NCBI GenBank assembly: GCA_043816955.1
Contig: JBDRHL010000030.1
Span: 1-24,929 of the forward strand
Origin: JBDRHL01 sp043816955
GTDB taxonomy: Bacteria; Planctomycetota; Phycisphaerae; Sedimentisphaerales; CAYZTY01
DNA length: 24,929 bases
Direction: 5' to 3'
A program made the translations under genes and the position numbers. The notes below the pieces were generated by a model. It saw nothing but the letters and a program-made list of their open reading frames with translations, was not told the origin of the DNA and searched no databases. Positions 1 to 6,571 of this stretch are shown piece after piece (within the stretch, counting starts at the first letter, position 1; every line of letters starts with the position of its first letter).

Positions 1-1
1 C

Positions 2-85
2 TATCAACAGTTGTGGATGTTGGAAGCAAAGCTGAAAGAGTTAGCTGAAGAAGAAAGAATTGACGGAAACTCAAGGGTAGCGTAA
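2..85 (+). CDS. 3' end of an unknown protein (partial)
   Basis: An open frame enters from the left edge and ends in TAA at 83-85, giving 27 C-terminal residues that are strongly helical and charged (a run around KLKELAEEER). The next gene starts 3 bases after the stop, so the two are probably translationally coupled. Too little is present to name a family. It lies on the far side of the attachment site from the integrase and therefore may belong to the other end of the mobile element or to a neighbouring element. Confidence 0.5.
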   Translation, partial: YQQLWMLEAKLKELAEEERIDGNSRVA

Positions 86-88
86 ACT

Positions 89-427
89 ATGATAAATGGA
101 GTGGCCATTCAAACCTCCAACTACGATCGGGACAACGTCGAGCTGGAAGGTCCAGTCGGAACAGAAAAGGGGAAAATACCAGAAATAATACAGAGACAGG
201 ATTGGGACGAGCTTGTTTCAACTGGCCTATCATTCCTTGACAAATTGGGCCGAACACTGCATGGCCGGGAAGGTCAACAACAGCAACCAATTTCTAAAAT
301 GCTCTCTGGATTAAAAATTGAAACGGATAAAGCTACCGGCCAGCAGCACTTGAAACTGCCAATACCCTCAAAGGAAATTTTTACAGGTTTAGCTAATTTG
401 CTCAATGAACTCTCAAAAAGGATGTAA
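89..427 (+). CDS. small hypothetical protein (112 aa)
   Basis: A 112-residue soluble protein starting at ATG 89, three bases after the stop of the upstream gene. It has no signal peptide or membrane segment. The N-terminal part carries the segment IIQRQDWDELVSTG, the middle is Gln-rich (QQQQP), and the C-terminal part is hydrophobic/helical (KEIFTGLANLLNEL). I do not recognise the family. It is the last gene before the attachment core at about 591-640 and is transcribed toward it, in the position of an accessory gene at the end of an integrated element. Its function is unknown. Confidence 0.55.
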   Translation: MINGVAIQTSNYDRDNVELEGPVGTEKGKIPEIIQRQDWDELVSTGLSFLDKLGRTLHGREGQQQQPISKMLSGLKIETDKATGQQHLKLPIPSKEIFTGLANLLNELSKRM

Positions 428-458
428 CAAGCTGAAATAAAAGGTTAATCCGAGTCTT

Positions 459-482
459 GAATTTGCAACAGAATTTGCAACA
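459..482 (+). repeat. two tandem 12-bp repeats, candidate integrase arm sites
   Basis: The 12-mer GAATTTGCAACA occurs twice back to back (459-470 and 471-482) and is followed by a partial third unit (GTTTGG). It lies about 110 bases from the recombination core. Short direct repeats at this distance are typical arm-type binding sites of tyrosine integrases; that role is inferred from position. Confidence 0.4.
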
Positions 483-498
483 GTTTGGCACTTTTGGG

Positions 499-1047
499 CT
501 ACTTTTGCTGTACTGTCGCGATTCGGTCATCATCATAAGTCTTTATTTGACAATCATAAACGTTTTTCGCACAATATGTTATAAACCCGAGATTAGCATT
601 TCTAATCCGTAGGTCGCAGGTTCGAGTCCTGCCGGGCGTGTTTAAAACTGCGGTTTTGCTATCGTTATCGCGGTTTTGGTGTTCGTGGGGGTCCGCTGCA
701 AGTCTCTTCTGGACGCCAATTTTGCCAGTATACGTCAAGGCAGATGAAGTAACATCGTTGGTTCCGGTTGCAACTGACTGCTGTTTCTGGAGACTTGGTA
801 CTGACAGATCAGGCAAATCATCTATGGCCTGAGATTCCTGGCCAATTAGGGTGTGCGTATATATGGACATTGTTAAATTTATATCACTGTGTCTCATTAT
901 CGCTTGTGCCACCTTCGGATGAACGCCACTTGCCGCCAGAAAACTACCGGTAGTATGTCTAAGGCTATGGAAGTCTATCTTTCCATACCCATTATCCTCA
1001 CAATCAATTCCGGCATCTTTGCAATCTGCCCTGATCATATCAGCCAT
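499..1047 (-). CDS. tyrosine integrase, C-terminal catalytic part (frameshifted)
   Basis: This is the C-terminal half of a phage-type tyrosine recombinase, which cuts and rejoins DNA at att sites. It contains the HxxR box (HSLRHT), the second His (MRHSD) and the nucleophile Tyr (SIYTHTL). The missing first Arg (TGLRANEL) is in the adjoining upstream fragment at 1052-2047, so one gene has been split by a frameshift. The frame stays open upstream of the ATG at 1047 (residues TSNR precede MADMIRAD), which suggests that this Met is internal rather than a true start. After the catalytic domain there is a long low-complexity tail. The tail reads antisense through the tRNA-Arg fragment (TPGRTRTCDLRIRN) and ends at 499, beyond the att core. 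Integrases that end in a tRNA-derived tail are common in Planctomycetota. Confidence 0.8.
   Translation of the reverse strand: MADMIRADCKDAGIDCEDNGYGKIDFHSLRHTTGSFLAASGVHPKVAQAIMRHSDINLTMSIYTHTLIGQESQAIDDLPDLSVPSLQKQQSVATGTNDVTSSALTYTGKIGVQKRLAADPHEHQNRDNDSKTAVLNTPGRTRTCDLRIRNANLGFITYCAKNVYDCQIKTYDDDRIATVQQK
591..640 (+). other. attachment core: 3' half of tRNA-Arg(TCT)
   Basis: Positions 599-640 match the 3' half of a tRNA-Arg. They contain anticodon loop TTTCTAA (anticodon TCT at 601-603), the 3' strand of the anticodon stem TCCGT (606-610), the variable loop AGGTC, T-stem GCAGG with T-loop TTCGAGT and CCTGC (616-632), the acceptor strand CGGGCGT and discriminator G. The bases to the left do not form a D-arm or the partner acceptor strand, so this is not a functional tRNA. 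GATTAG (591-596) and CTAATC (602-607) are an inverted repeat around a 5-base spacer. This is the usual shape of a tyrosine-recombinase core, with strand exchange in the anticodon loop. Confidence 0.75.
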
Positions 1048-1051
1048 CCTA

Positions 1052-2047
1052 TTACTTGTTTGGGAGTTTGAAGACTGGTGTTTTCGGCATCTTGCCTGCC
1101 AACAATTCCTGTAATACCGCTACAGTATCTTTTTTTAGTGGCAAAACAGCTATCTTGCTGTTCTTGGTACTTCCCACTTTGACAGTAACTGTGTGGTTCT
1201 TAAAATCAATGGACAATCTTTTAAGGCTTCGCAATTCATTAGCCCTGAGTCCCGTTTCCGCTGCGAAACGATAGAGTATTGCCCTTTCATGACCTGCCAT
1301 TCCAAAACGGTCATGGCCTGTTTGTGCTGCTTCAAGTAATCTTCGCATCTCATCAAGTTCCAGTGCCCGCCGTTCATTGGGTTTTCCAGAAGTTGTATCT
1401 ATAGATTGCAAATGCTTAAGCGGAGATTCAGCGGCTCGCCTATCCTGGACCATCCACTTGCAGAATTGCTTGACTGCCTGTAGATAATAGTTTTTGCTTT
1501 TTGCCGATATTGGGCCAAGGTCCTTTAATTCTTTGTTTTTGACCTTTTTTCCGTTAACCTTCTTTATAACTTCAATACATTTCCGGAATTCGACTATCTT
1601 TTGCAATACTGCACTTGCTGATATATCTGGCCAATTTTCAAAACCACATTCATCCATTACGCGTCGGACTCTTTCTGATGTCAGCCTTGCGTGTTCAATG
1701 GTTCTACCTTTTGCCAGCAATGATTTCTCAAAATCATCAATATGCTCCGTCAGAGGCTTTCCTGCAGCCGCCTGTTTTGCATCCAGCAAGCCCAATTCAA
1801 TAAGTTGTTCATACAATGCTGATGGAATTTGCGATAACCATTTGGACAGTTCAGGGTCTAACGGTTTGCCATAACAGGACAGCAACCACTCGATTTTCTC
1901 TGCTGCAAACATGCTTTCCCTCTTATTGGGAAATGCAGGCAATCTACAACGGTTTTTATTATTATCGACAAAATCAATAATATATTTTCTGCATTGTTTT
2001 CTCTTGCCGGTTTTCCTATCGGTGTATTTTGGCTTATAAATCTTCAT
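1052..2047 (-). CDS. tyrosine integrase, N-terminal part (frameshifted)
   Basis: 331 residues: an N-terminal basic segment, a SAM-like core-binding domain (about 90-215) and the first part of the catalytic domain with the first active-site Arg in ETGLRANEL and the beta-strand Lys region (STKNSKIAVLPL). It ends at VFKLPNK followed by TAA, exactly where family members continue into the segment found in the next frame at 499-1047. A one-base shift in the A-rich stretch just before the stop would restore a single protein of about 515 residues. The start at 2047 has AAAGGA eight bases upstream. Either the gene is dead, or the base count in the A-run is wrong. The gene is transcribed toward the att core. 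Confidence 0.8.
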   Translation of the reverse strand: MKIYKPKYTDRKTGKRKQCRKYIIDFVDNNKNRCRLPAFPNKRESMFAAEKIEWLLSCYGKPLDPELSKWLSQIPSALYEQLIELGLLDAKQAAAGKPLTEHIDDFEKSLLAKGRTIEHARLTSERVRRVMDECGFENWPDISASAVLQKIVEFRKCIEVIKKVNGKKVKNKELKDLGPISAKSKNYYLQAVKQFCKWMVQDRRAAESPLKHLQSIDTTSGKPNERRALELDEMRRLLEAAQTGHDRFGMAGHERAILYRFAAETGLRANELRSLKRLSIDFKNHTVTVKVGSTKNSKIAVLPLKKDTVAVLQELLAGKMPKTPVFKLPNK

Positions 2048-2069
2048 CTCACTATTCCTTTATAAAAGG

Positions 2070-2134
2070 TGGCCAGGGGTTAATGACGCTCCATCGAAGC
2101 GCAACCGTCCTTACGGATAAGTATGCCCTGGCCA
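2070..2134 (-). promoter_or_regulatory. structured leader upstream of the integrase
   Basis: A perfect 9-bp stem (TGGCCAGGG at 2070-2078 with CCCTGGCCA at 2126-2134) encloses two smaller hairpins, CGCT/AGCG (2087-2090 with 2098-2101) and CCGT/ACGG (2105-2108 with 2113-2116). This makes a three-way junction 23 bases upstream of the integrase start. It could be an RNA leader or a DNA operator/accessory site for excision. It does not match a riboswitch class I know. Confidence 0.45.
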
Positions 2135-2202
2135 TTAATTCATTAAACAGATTTGATAAGATGGATTTCATATTCTCCTTTTAGCGCAAACAACTTTTCT
2201 CG

Positions 2203-2448
2203 TCAACAATAATTTTCATTTTTCCCATTGAGCCACTGTTTTCTTGCTGGACAGCCCAATTCCACCCAGTTCTCGATTTCTTTACGGTTCCATAAGCTCC
2301 GGCGTCCCAGTTTGATAGGCAAAGGGCCGAGTCTGCCCGATGAATGCATTGAGTAAAACAGGGTTCTGCCAATTCCAAGTAATTGAGCAGAATCATCAGC
2401 AGATATTAGTATGGGTTCCATCTTGTTTAGTTTACAATTATTGGTCAT
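2203..2448 (-). CDS. AlpA/excisionase-like MerR-type HTH protein
   Basis: About 81 residues. The segment EPILISADDSAQLLGIGRTL, then SGRLGPLPIKLGRRSLWNRKEIENWVELG, is the pattern of the small AlpA/Xis DNA-binding family. It has a helix-turn-helix followed by a wing carrying the conserved G-R-R-x-x-W and a final W-V helix. Such proteins bind att or promoter DNA and control integrase or excision; its place directly upstream of the integrase fits. The ATG at 2448 overlaps the end of the preceding gene by 11 bases; an alternative start is the ATG at 2421. The C-terminus after the wing is short and basic. Confidence 0.75.
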   Translation of the reverse strand: MTNNCKLNKMEPILISADDSAQLLGIGRTLFYSMHSSGRLGPLPIKLGRRSLWNRKEIENWVELGCPARKQWLNGKNENYC

Positions 2449-2680
2449 GGCTACTTTCAACGAGGCGGATGTACTTATACGCTTCGTTTGCCACCAAGGC
2501 GACTTTAGGAAGATCTTCGGCGTTGAACCGGCTGGTATGTTTCCACTCATCACCATCCTTGTATGCCCTGTCGATATTTATAGAATAGAACTTAACCATT
2601 TCACCATCTATCGCTTTACTTTCTGCCCAGATGCTCGCTGATACTGGGCCGCATCTAAATCTTTTTTCAGGACTGCTCAT
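2438..2680 (-). CDS. small conserved protein, paralog 1 of 3 (80 aa)
   Basis: An 80-residue soluble protein with a good ribosome binding site (AGAGGATA before ATG 2680). It shares a clear pattern with the proteins at 6736-6999 and 20725-21003: a basic N-terminus with KFR/KYR-like residues, S-A-x-I-W/F-E/x, a central Y-K-D-x-D-x-W-K block, then a hydrophobic strand, x-L/I-P, and a C-terminal A-Y/F helix. In this copy the landmarks are PVSASIWAES, YKDGDEWKHTS and LPKVALVANEAYKYIRL. I know similar short proteins from other mobile elements as conserved hypotheticals. The compact beta-then-helix layout would fit a small ssDNA-binding fold (PC4/PUR-like), but that is only a guess. It is coupled to the AlpA-like gene. 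Confidence 0.7.
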   Translation of the reverse strand: MSSPEKRFRCGPVSASIWAESKAIDGEMVKFYSINIDRAYKDGDEWKHTSRFNAEDLPKVALVANEAYKYIRLVESSHDQ

Positions 2681-2708
2681 TTCTGTATCCTCTAAAAAAT
2701 TAATGCTT

Positions 2709-3038
2709 TCATCTTTTCCATATTGAAAATAAATACGTCAAAAACATCGGAGCTTTTACTTGGCAATTTCCGAGTTTCTGACAACAAAAACCTAAACGTT
2801 TAATATTCTCGCAACCTACAGCACCGTATTCGCTTTCTAAAACCCGCTCGATCAGTCTCTGCGACTGTTGATAGTTATAGCGATGCTCGTCCAAACATGA
2901 GATTTCATGAAAGAGTTCTGGGCCTCCTTCTAAGCGTGCCAAATTAGTTGCCAATGCAAACCACAGAGGCTCTGTGACCTTGTAAGGATAGTTTCTGCAC
3001 CACTTAATGAAGGCACATTTCTCTATTTTTTGTAAATC
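2709..3038 (-). pseudogene. C-terminal part of the primase gene beyond an in-frame TGA
   Basis: Directly after the TGA that ends the primase at 3039, the same frame remains open for 109 codons and reads like the normal continuation of the family. The order is DLQKIEKCAFIKWC, then EPLWFALATNLARLEGG, a segment with LFHEIS and YNYQQ, and a Cys cluster (GCENIKRLGFCC...NCQVKAP). In related primase/helicase-loader proteins this region follows the AEP core. No ribosome binding site precedes it and there is no suitable early ATG, so it is probably not translated alone. The last codons (YLFSIW) come from the 17-base repeat found three times in the window, so the original C-terminus may have been replaced. 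Confidence 0.7.
2716..2735 (+). repeat. 20-bp dispersed repeat, copy 1
   Basis: TTCCATATTGAAAATAAATA is identical to 16421-16440 and shares its central 17 bases with 22173-22189, all in the same orientation. This copy overlaps the 3' end of the primase reading frame. Confidence 0.8.
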
Positions 3039-3830
3039 TCACTTGATATCTCTTGCAAATGGTTCATGGTTGTTTTGTATAGAGGGAGCTTCAGTATCTA
3101 TAATCATGTTATGAAGCAACATGGATTGAGATTTGACAGGTTTGGTGACAAAATTTGCTGTACGGTAAGATCTGTTTTCTATTGGTGTTCCTTTCAAATT
3201 CAAAGTGCCCATTAGTCGCATTATGCGACTTAGGTTGAATACTGGATCGAACTTTACCGCTGAATCGTAATCAGATGCTTTCATAGCAAGCTGCTGGCAG
3301 AACACTCTGAATTTGTGAGCTATTTCTTTGTTGTCGACTTTGATTGGCACAATCGGCGTAAGTACATAGTGTCCGTTTCCGCTAAAGCAAATAGTTGAAG
3401 TTAGGGCAAGACCCACCTGTCGAGATAATAGGTCTGCGGCATCCAGGCTTTCTAACAGTTCCTCCTCAGATGCTGGATGACCATGTTTTCTGGCTTCAGA
3501 GACAACATCAATATCCCAAAAACATGCAGTTATGAATTCAATATCACTATCACAAGCACAATTTGACCCTGGGTTTGAGACAGCTTTTGCCCAACGATTA
3601 GGAGCCTTGTCAAAAAGCCGTAAAGGTCTGGGCTGCACTCCAATGTAAATTCCATGAGCATAGCCAACCATTTCCTGGACAAGACGGAGAGCATTCTTAA
3701 TATTATCAACGTAAGCCACCTTGGGTCTCGGATTGAAGACTCTTAGTTCGGTTACTCCGAAGCCTTCGTGCCCCAGTAATTGCAAGTGCTTCTTGATTGA
3801 AGCCTCTAATTGTACTGTTGTATTTTGCAT
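3039..3830 (-). CDS. AEP primase-polymerase (PrimPol), N-terminal catalytic part
   Basis: 263 residues up to an in-frame TGA. The archaeo-eukaryotic primase signature is present. Motif I is FWDIDVV (Asp106 and Asp108, metal ligands), motif II is SGNGHYVL (about 150-157), and motif III is the SRIMRLMGTLNLKG region (201-214), matching the family's aR-x-x-R-x-x-GT-x-N-x-K. Such enzymes make primers for plasmid and phage replication, so the element probably replicates autonomously at some stage. The frame continues after the TGA (see 2709-3038), giving an expected full length near 373 residues. The start at 3830 is coupled to the upstream gene, whose TAA lies three bases before it. The gene is either interrupted by a nonsense mutation or encodes a shortened but still catalytic core. 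Confidence 0.75.
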   Translation of the reverse strand: MQNTTVQLEASIKKHLQLLGHEGFGVTELRVFNPRPKVAYVDNIKNALRLVQEMVGYAHGIYIGVQPRPLRLFDKAPNRWAKAVSNPGSNCACDSDIEFITACFWDIDVVSEARKHGHPASEEELLESLDAADLLSRQVGLALTSTICFSGNGHYVLTPIVPIKVDNKEIAHKFRVFCQQLAMKASDYDSAVKFDPVFNLSRIMRLMGTLNLKGTPIENRSYRTANFVTKPVKSQSMLLHNMIIDTEAPSIQNNHEPFARDIK

Positions 3831-3833
3831 TTG

Positions 3834-4079
3834 TTATCCATATACTGTACTAATATGATCCAGTATCAAGGCGAGAGTCAGCAGAATTATTGCCAATATC
3901 CCTTTAAGGAAAAAATAATCCCGTTTATTACACATTTGGTCTTTGTTCAAGGGGCAACTCTTACAATGATCCTGCATGGGGGAAATTACTGCGTCGACAA
4001 GCGTAAGAAACGACATTAGCCCCACACCCAGAAACAGAATAGGGATGATTCCCATGCAAAAATCTTTATCAAAAGTCAT
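3834..4079 (-). CDS. small two-helix membrane protein with Cys motif
   Basis: 81 residues from ATG 4079, chosen because GAAAGGAAA stands at the right distance; an in-frame ATG at 4145 would overlap the NrdJ tail. There are two hydrophobic helices (GIIPILFLGVGLMSFLTLV and FLKGILAIILLTLALIL) joined by a short loop with the Cys cluster CKSCPLNKDQMC. The loop could bind a metal or form disulfides. The gene sits between nrdJ and the primase in the same transcription unit. I do not recognise the family, and no function can be assigned. Confidence 0.55.
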   Translation of the reverse strand: MTFDKDFCMGIIPILFLGVGLMSFLTLVDAVISPMQDHCKSCPLNKDQMCNKRDYFFLKGILAIILLTLALILDHISTVYG

Positions 4080-4113
4080 TACTATTTTCCTTTCAATTTT
4101 GAGAAATAAATTG

Positions 4114-5775
4114 TTATCCGCACTTGGAATATCCGCAGTTATCACAAACGTTGCAGCCGGATTCCCTTCGTAAGGGATAGCTGCAATCAGGACATTTATT
4201 AATCAAAGAAATTTCTGTTTGGTTATCATTCTGGCCCAAGGCTTCTTTTATTGCCCGGGCTATTGCATCAGGGCATGACAGTACATTAATATCCTTGTTG
4301 GTCTTACGGCGTGAAACAGTCGAAAGACAACGTATACCTTTTAATTGTTCAATTAGAACAGCTGGTTCAACTCCGCTTCTTATGGCAGCACTGATAATTC
4401 GACAGGTGGCTTCTGATTGAGCAGGACATCCGCCGGCTTTACCAAGATTTGCAAATACCTCACAAAGGCCTCGCTCATCCTTGTTGACAGTTACATATAG
4501 TTTTCCGCAGCCCATTGTATATTTTGTTGTTTCACCTGTTGTCTTAGGGGCCCTTGGTCTCGGCTTGATTTCGTTAGGGGAAGGTCCTGTATTCTTGTGT
4601 GCTGCTGATATTACCTGGTTGTCACGGCAGCCATCCCTGTAAACAGTAATACCTTTACAGTTAAGTTGATGAGCCAGGCGAAAAATCTTATCTACATCTT
4701 CTATAGTTGCATCAGAGGAAAGATTGACCGTTTTTGAAACGGCATTATCCGTGTGTTTCTGAAAAGCAGCCTGGATTCGAACATGCTCTTCAGGCGTTAC
4801 TTCATGGGCCGTTACTAACACATCCGCGAGTCTTTGTGGAATCTCTGGAATTTCTTTTGGTGGTACACCTTGAATTAGTAAATCACGAACTTTATCAGTC
4901 AGCCAACCCTGTTCGTTTCCAAGCCTCTCGATAAGAGGGTCTGACTGAATAAATTCCTGGCCGTCTAAAATCAGACTCTTTGTGGTGATGCTATAGATGG
5001 GTTCGATGCTGCTGCTGGTACCGGCGATTCTACTGATACTACCAGTCGGAGCTATGGTCGTACACGTGGCATTTCGCATTGGCCTATGGTATTTCACATC
5101 CCAGAGGCTGCCTTTCCAATTCGGGAATGAGCCTCTTTTTTTTGCAAGCTGTTCACTGGCTTTGTGGGCGTGTTCTTGGATGAAAGATGCCAATTTACCT
5201 GCGATCTCTATAGATTCATCACTGCCATATCTGACACCGCGTAAAATAAGCATATATGCAAAACCCATTACCCCAAGGCCAATTCTGCGGTTGCCAAGCG
5301 TGGTTTCACGAATTTTCGTTATCGGGTAATGATTGGCATCAATCATGTCGTCCAGGAATCTGACAGCAAGGGTTGTTGTTTCAGCAAGTTTGTCCCAGTC
5401 TAAATCAATACTGCCTGTGTCAACAAATTTTGACACATCGATTGATCCAAGAATACATGCCTCATAAGGCAAGAGAGGCTGCTCGCCGCAGGGGTTTGGC
5501 GATTCAATTCGGCCTATGTGTGGTGTTGTATTTGTTCGATTGATTTCGTCTTCATACAAGATGCCAGGCTCGCCATTCGACCAAGCGTTTTTGACAATTA
5601 TGTCCCAGATTTCCTTTGTGGTGAAGCAGTCCTCAACCGTTGCTTTTTCAACCGGCACCAAATCAGCAATAGTATAAGAACCTGCTTTAACAGAACGTGG
5701 TATTGCATATTTTTTCCCGGTTCTGGGATTAATTACAACATGAATAGCATCAGGATTGTTAAGCAATTTTTTCAT
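4114..5775 (-). CDS. nrdJ: class II ribonucleotide reductase, C-terminal part with thiyl Cys and TSCPD domain
   Basis: 553 residues forming the larger half of an adenosylcobalamin-dependent ribonucleotide reductase, which makes deoxyribonucleotides. NPCGEQPLLPYEAC carries the substrate/radical residues Asn94, Cys96 (thiyl radical) and Glu98, and Cys107, which should pair with a Cys in the other half. The phosphate-binding segment APTGSISRIAGTSSSIEP follows. After the barrel come a TSCPD domain (about 415-520, MGCGKLYVTVN to CPDAIARAI) and a tail with CPDC, CNVC and CGYSKCG, the usual redox-active or zinc tail. The normal single-chain enzyme is cut here: this frame starts at an ATG that overlaps the stop of the N-terminal frame as ATGA. 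An AAAGGTGG lies about ten bases upstream of the ATG, so reinitiation is possible. Confidence 0.85.
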   Translation of the reverse strand: MKKLLNNPDAIHVVINPRTGKKYAIPRSVKAGSYTIADLVPVEKATVEDCFTTKEIWDIIVKNAWSNGEPGILYEDEINRTNTTPHIGRIESPNPCGEQPLLPYEACILGSIDVSKFVDTGSIDLDWDKLAETTTLAVRFLDDMIDANHYPITKIRETTLGNRRIGLGVMGFAYMLILRGVRYGSDESIEIAGKLASFIQEHAHKASEQLAKKRGSFPNWKGSLWDVKYHRPMRNATCTTIAPTGSISRIAGTSSSIEPIYSITTKSLILDGQEFIQSDPLIERLGNEQGWLTDKVRDLLIQGVPPKEIPEIPQRLADVLVTAHEVTPEEHVRIQAAFQKHTDNAVSKTVNLSSDATIEDVDKIFRLAHQLNCKGITVYRDGCRDNQVISAAHKNTGPSPNEIKPRPRAPKTTGETTKYTMGCGKLYVTVNKDERGLCEVFANLGKAGGCPAQSEATCRIISAAIRSGVEPAVLIEQLKGIRCLSTVSRRKTNKDINVLSCPDAIARAIKEALGQNDNQTEISLINKCPDCSYPLRRESGCNVCDNCGYSKCG

Positions 5776-6398
5776 AAGGCATCTGCCACCTTTACAGATA
5801 TATTGAAATTGGCAAAAGCTGTAGGATCCTGCTTAGCGTTGATGAAGTTCAAAATATCGGGGTGATTGATACTCATGCAGCCCATATTAGCGCCGCGGCG
5901 GAAGGCTCCCTGCTGGATTGCATTTGTTGCTTCTGATAAGACTTTCATGAAACTGATAGGACCAGATGTAGTACCGCCACTGGATGTTACAAGGTCACCT
6001 GTCGGCCTTAACCTGTCGAACGAGAATCCCGTCCCGCCACCTGCTTTTTGGATCAGAGCTGTGTTTTTAACTGTAGTAAAGATTCCATCGATGCTATCTT
6101 CGATTGGCAGTACGAAACAAGCGCTGAGCATTCCGTTTGGTCTTCCTGAATTCATTAATGCCGGGCTGTTTGGAAGAAACCTTTTCTCGGCCATTAGCTG
6201 ATATAATTTATCAGCTGTCGCTTTTACTTGTTCCTCACTTGCGCCATATTGGGATTCGACTTCAGCTGAGGCATTTGCGACACGATGATACAACTGGTTT
6301 TCAGTTTCGGCAATCCGGCCATTGGCATCTTTCGTAAGATACCTTTGCCGAAGTAGTTTTGAACACATGTCAGCCGAGTTGTTTTTCTGCTTTTCCAT
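5772..6398 (-). CDS. nrdJ: class II ribonucleotide reductase, N-terminal part
   Basis: 208 residues containing the RNR N-terminal region. FLPNSPALMNSG and LSACFVLP (Cys94, one partner of the redox pair) are followed by QKAGGGTGFSFDRLRP, SSGGTTSGPISFM and GANMGCMSINHPDILNFI. The chain stops at NISVKVADAL, in the middle of the fold of a normal NrdJ. The next 553 residues are in the overlapping frame at 4114-5775. Adding one base (TTN ATG) would fuse the two. No ATP-cone precedes the domain. GAGGAAA stands well placed before ATG 6398. Neither part contains the complete active site, so the enzyme works only if both halves associate or if the frameshift is bypassed or is an assembly error. Confidence 0.85.
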   Translation of the reverse strand: MEKQKNNSADMCSKLLRQRYLTKDANGRIAETENQLYHRVANASAEVESQYGASEEQVKATADKLYQLMAEKRFLPNSPALMNSGRPNGMLSACFVLPIEDSIDGIFTTVKNTALIQKAGGGTGFSFDRLRPTGDLVTSSGGTTSGPISFMKVLSEATNAIQQGAFRRGANMGCMSINHPDILNFINAKQDPTAFANFNISVKVADAL

Positions 6399-6456
6399 AA
6401 CAATATTTCCTCATGATTGAGTCTATAATCAGGATAACATAAATGAGCTTCGGAGA

Positions 6457-6472
6457 TAACCGCAGCTGGTTA
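6457..6472. promoter_or_regulatory. short inverted repeat in the nrdJ/microgene divergent region
   Basis: TAACC (6457-6461) and GGTTA (6468-6472) flank GCAGCT in the 173-bp region between the start of nrdJ (6398, minus) and the plus-strand microgene at 6572. It could be an operator. It does not match the NrdR box. Confidence 0.2.
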
Positions 6473-6515
6473 CAGGCAAGTGACTTTTAAGCATCGCCGC
6501 AATTGCATTTGACTG

Positions 6516-6551
6516 GAATTTGGTTTTTCGGGGATTGGAAAAACCAAATTC
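6516..6551. repeat. perfect 14-bp inverted repeat upstream of a microgene
   Basis: GAATTTGGTTTTTC (6516-6529) and GAAAAACCAAATTC (6538-6551) pair without mismatch around GGGGATTG. The hairpin ends five bases before the GGAGGTGA of the 39-codon gene. No U-run follows on either strand, so an ordinary terminator is unlikely; an operator or a leader hairpin is more plausible. Confidence 0.6.
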
Positions 6552-6571
6552 ATCATGGAGGTGATGAAAAA

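Noticed and set aside
591..640. A complete tRNA-Arg gene
   Set aside because: Only the 3' half from the anticodon loop is present; no D-arm or 5' acceptor strand lies to the left.
2716..2735. The dispersed repeat as a shared promoter
   Set aside because: Copy 3 lies between convergent genes with no gene downstream to drive on the minus strand, and copy 1 is inside a reading frame.
2709..3830. Genetic code with TGA read as an amino acid
   Set aside because: Many well-supported genes in the window (for example the NrdJ N-terminal part and the tubulin-like gene) end in TGA at sensible places.
6399..6515. A cobalamin riboswitch in front of the B12-dependent nrdJ
   Set aside because: The region is too short and I see no B12-box sequence; only small dyads are present.
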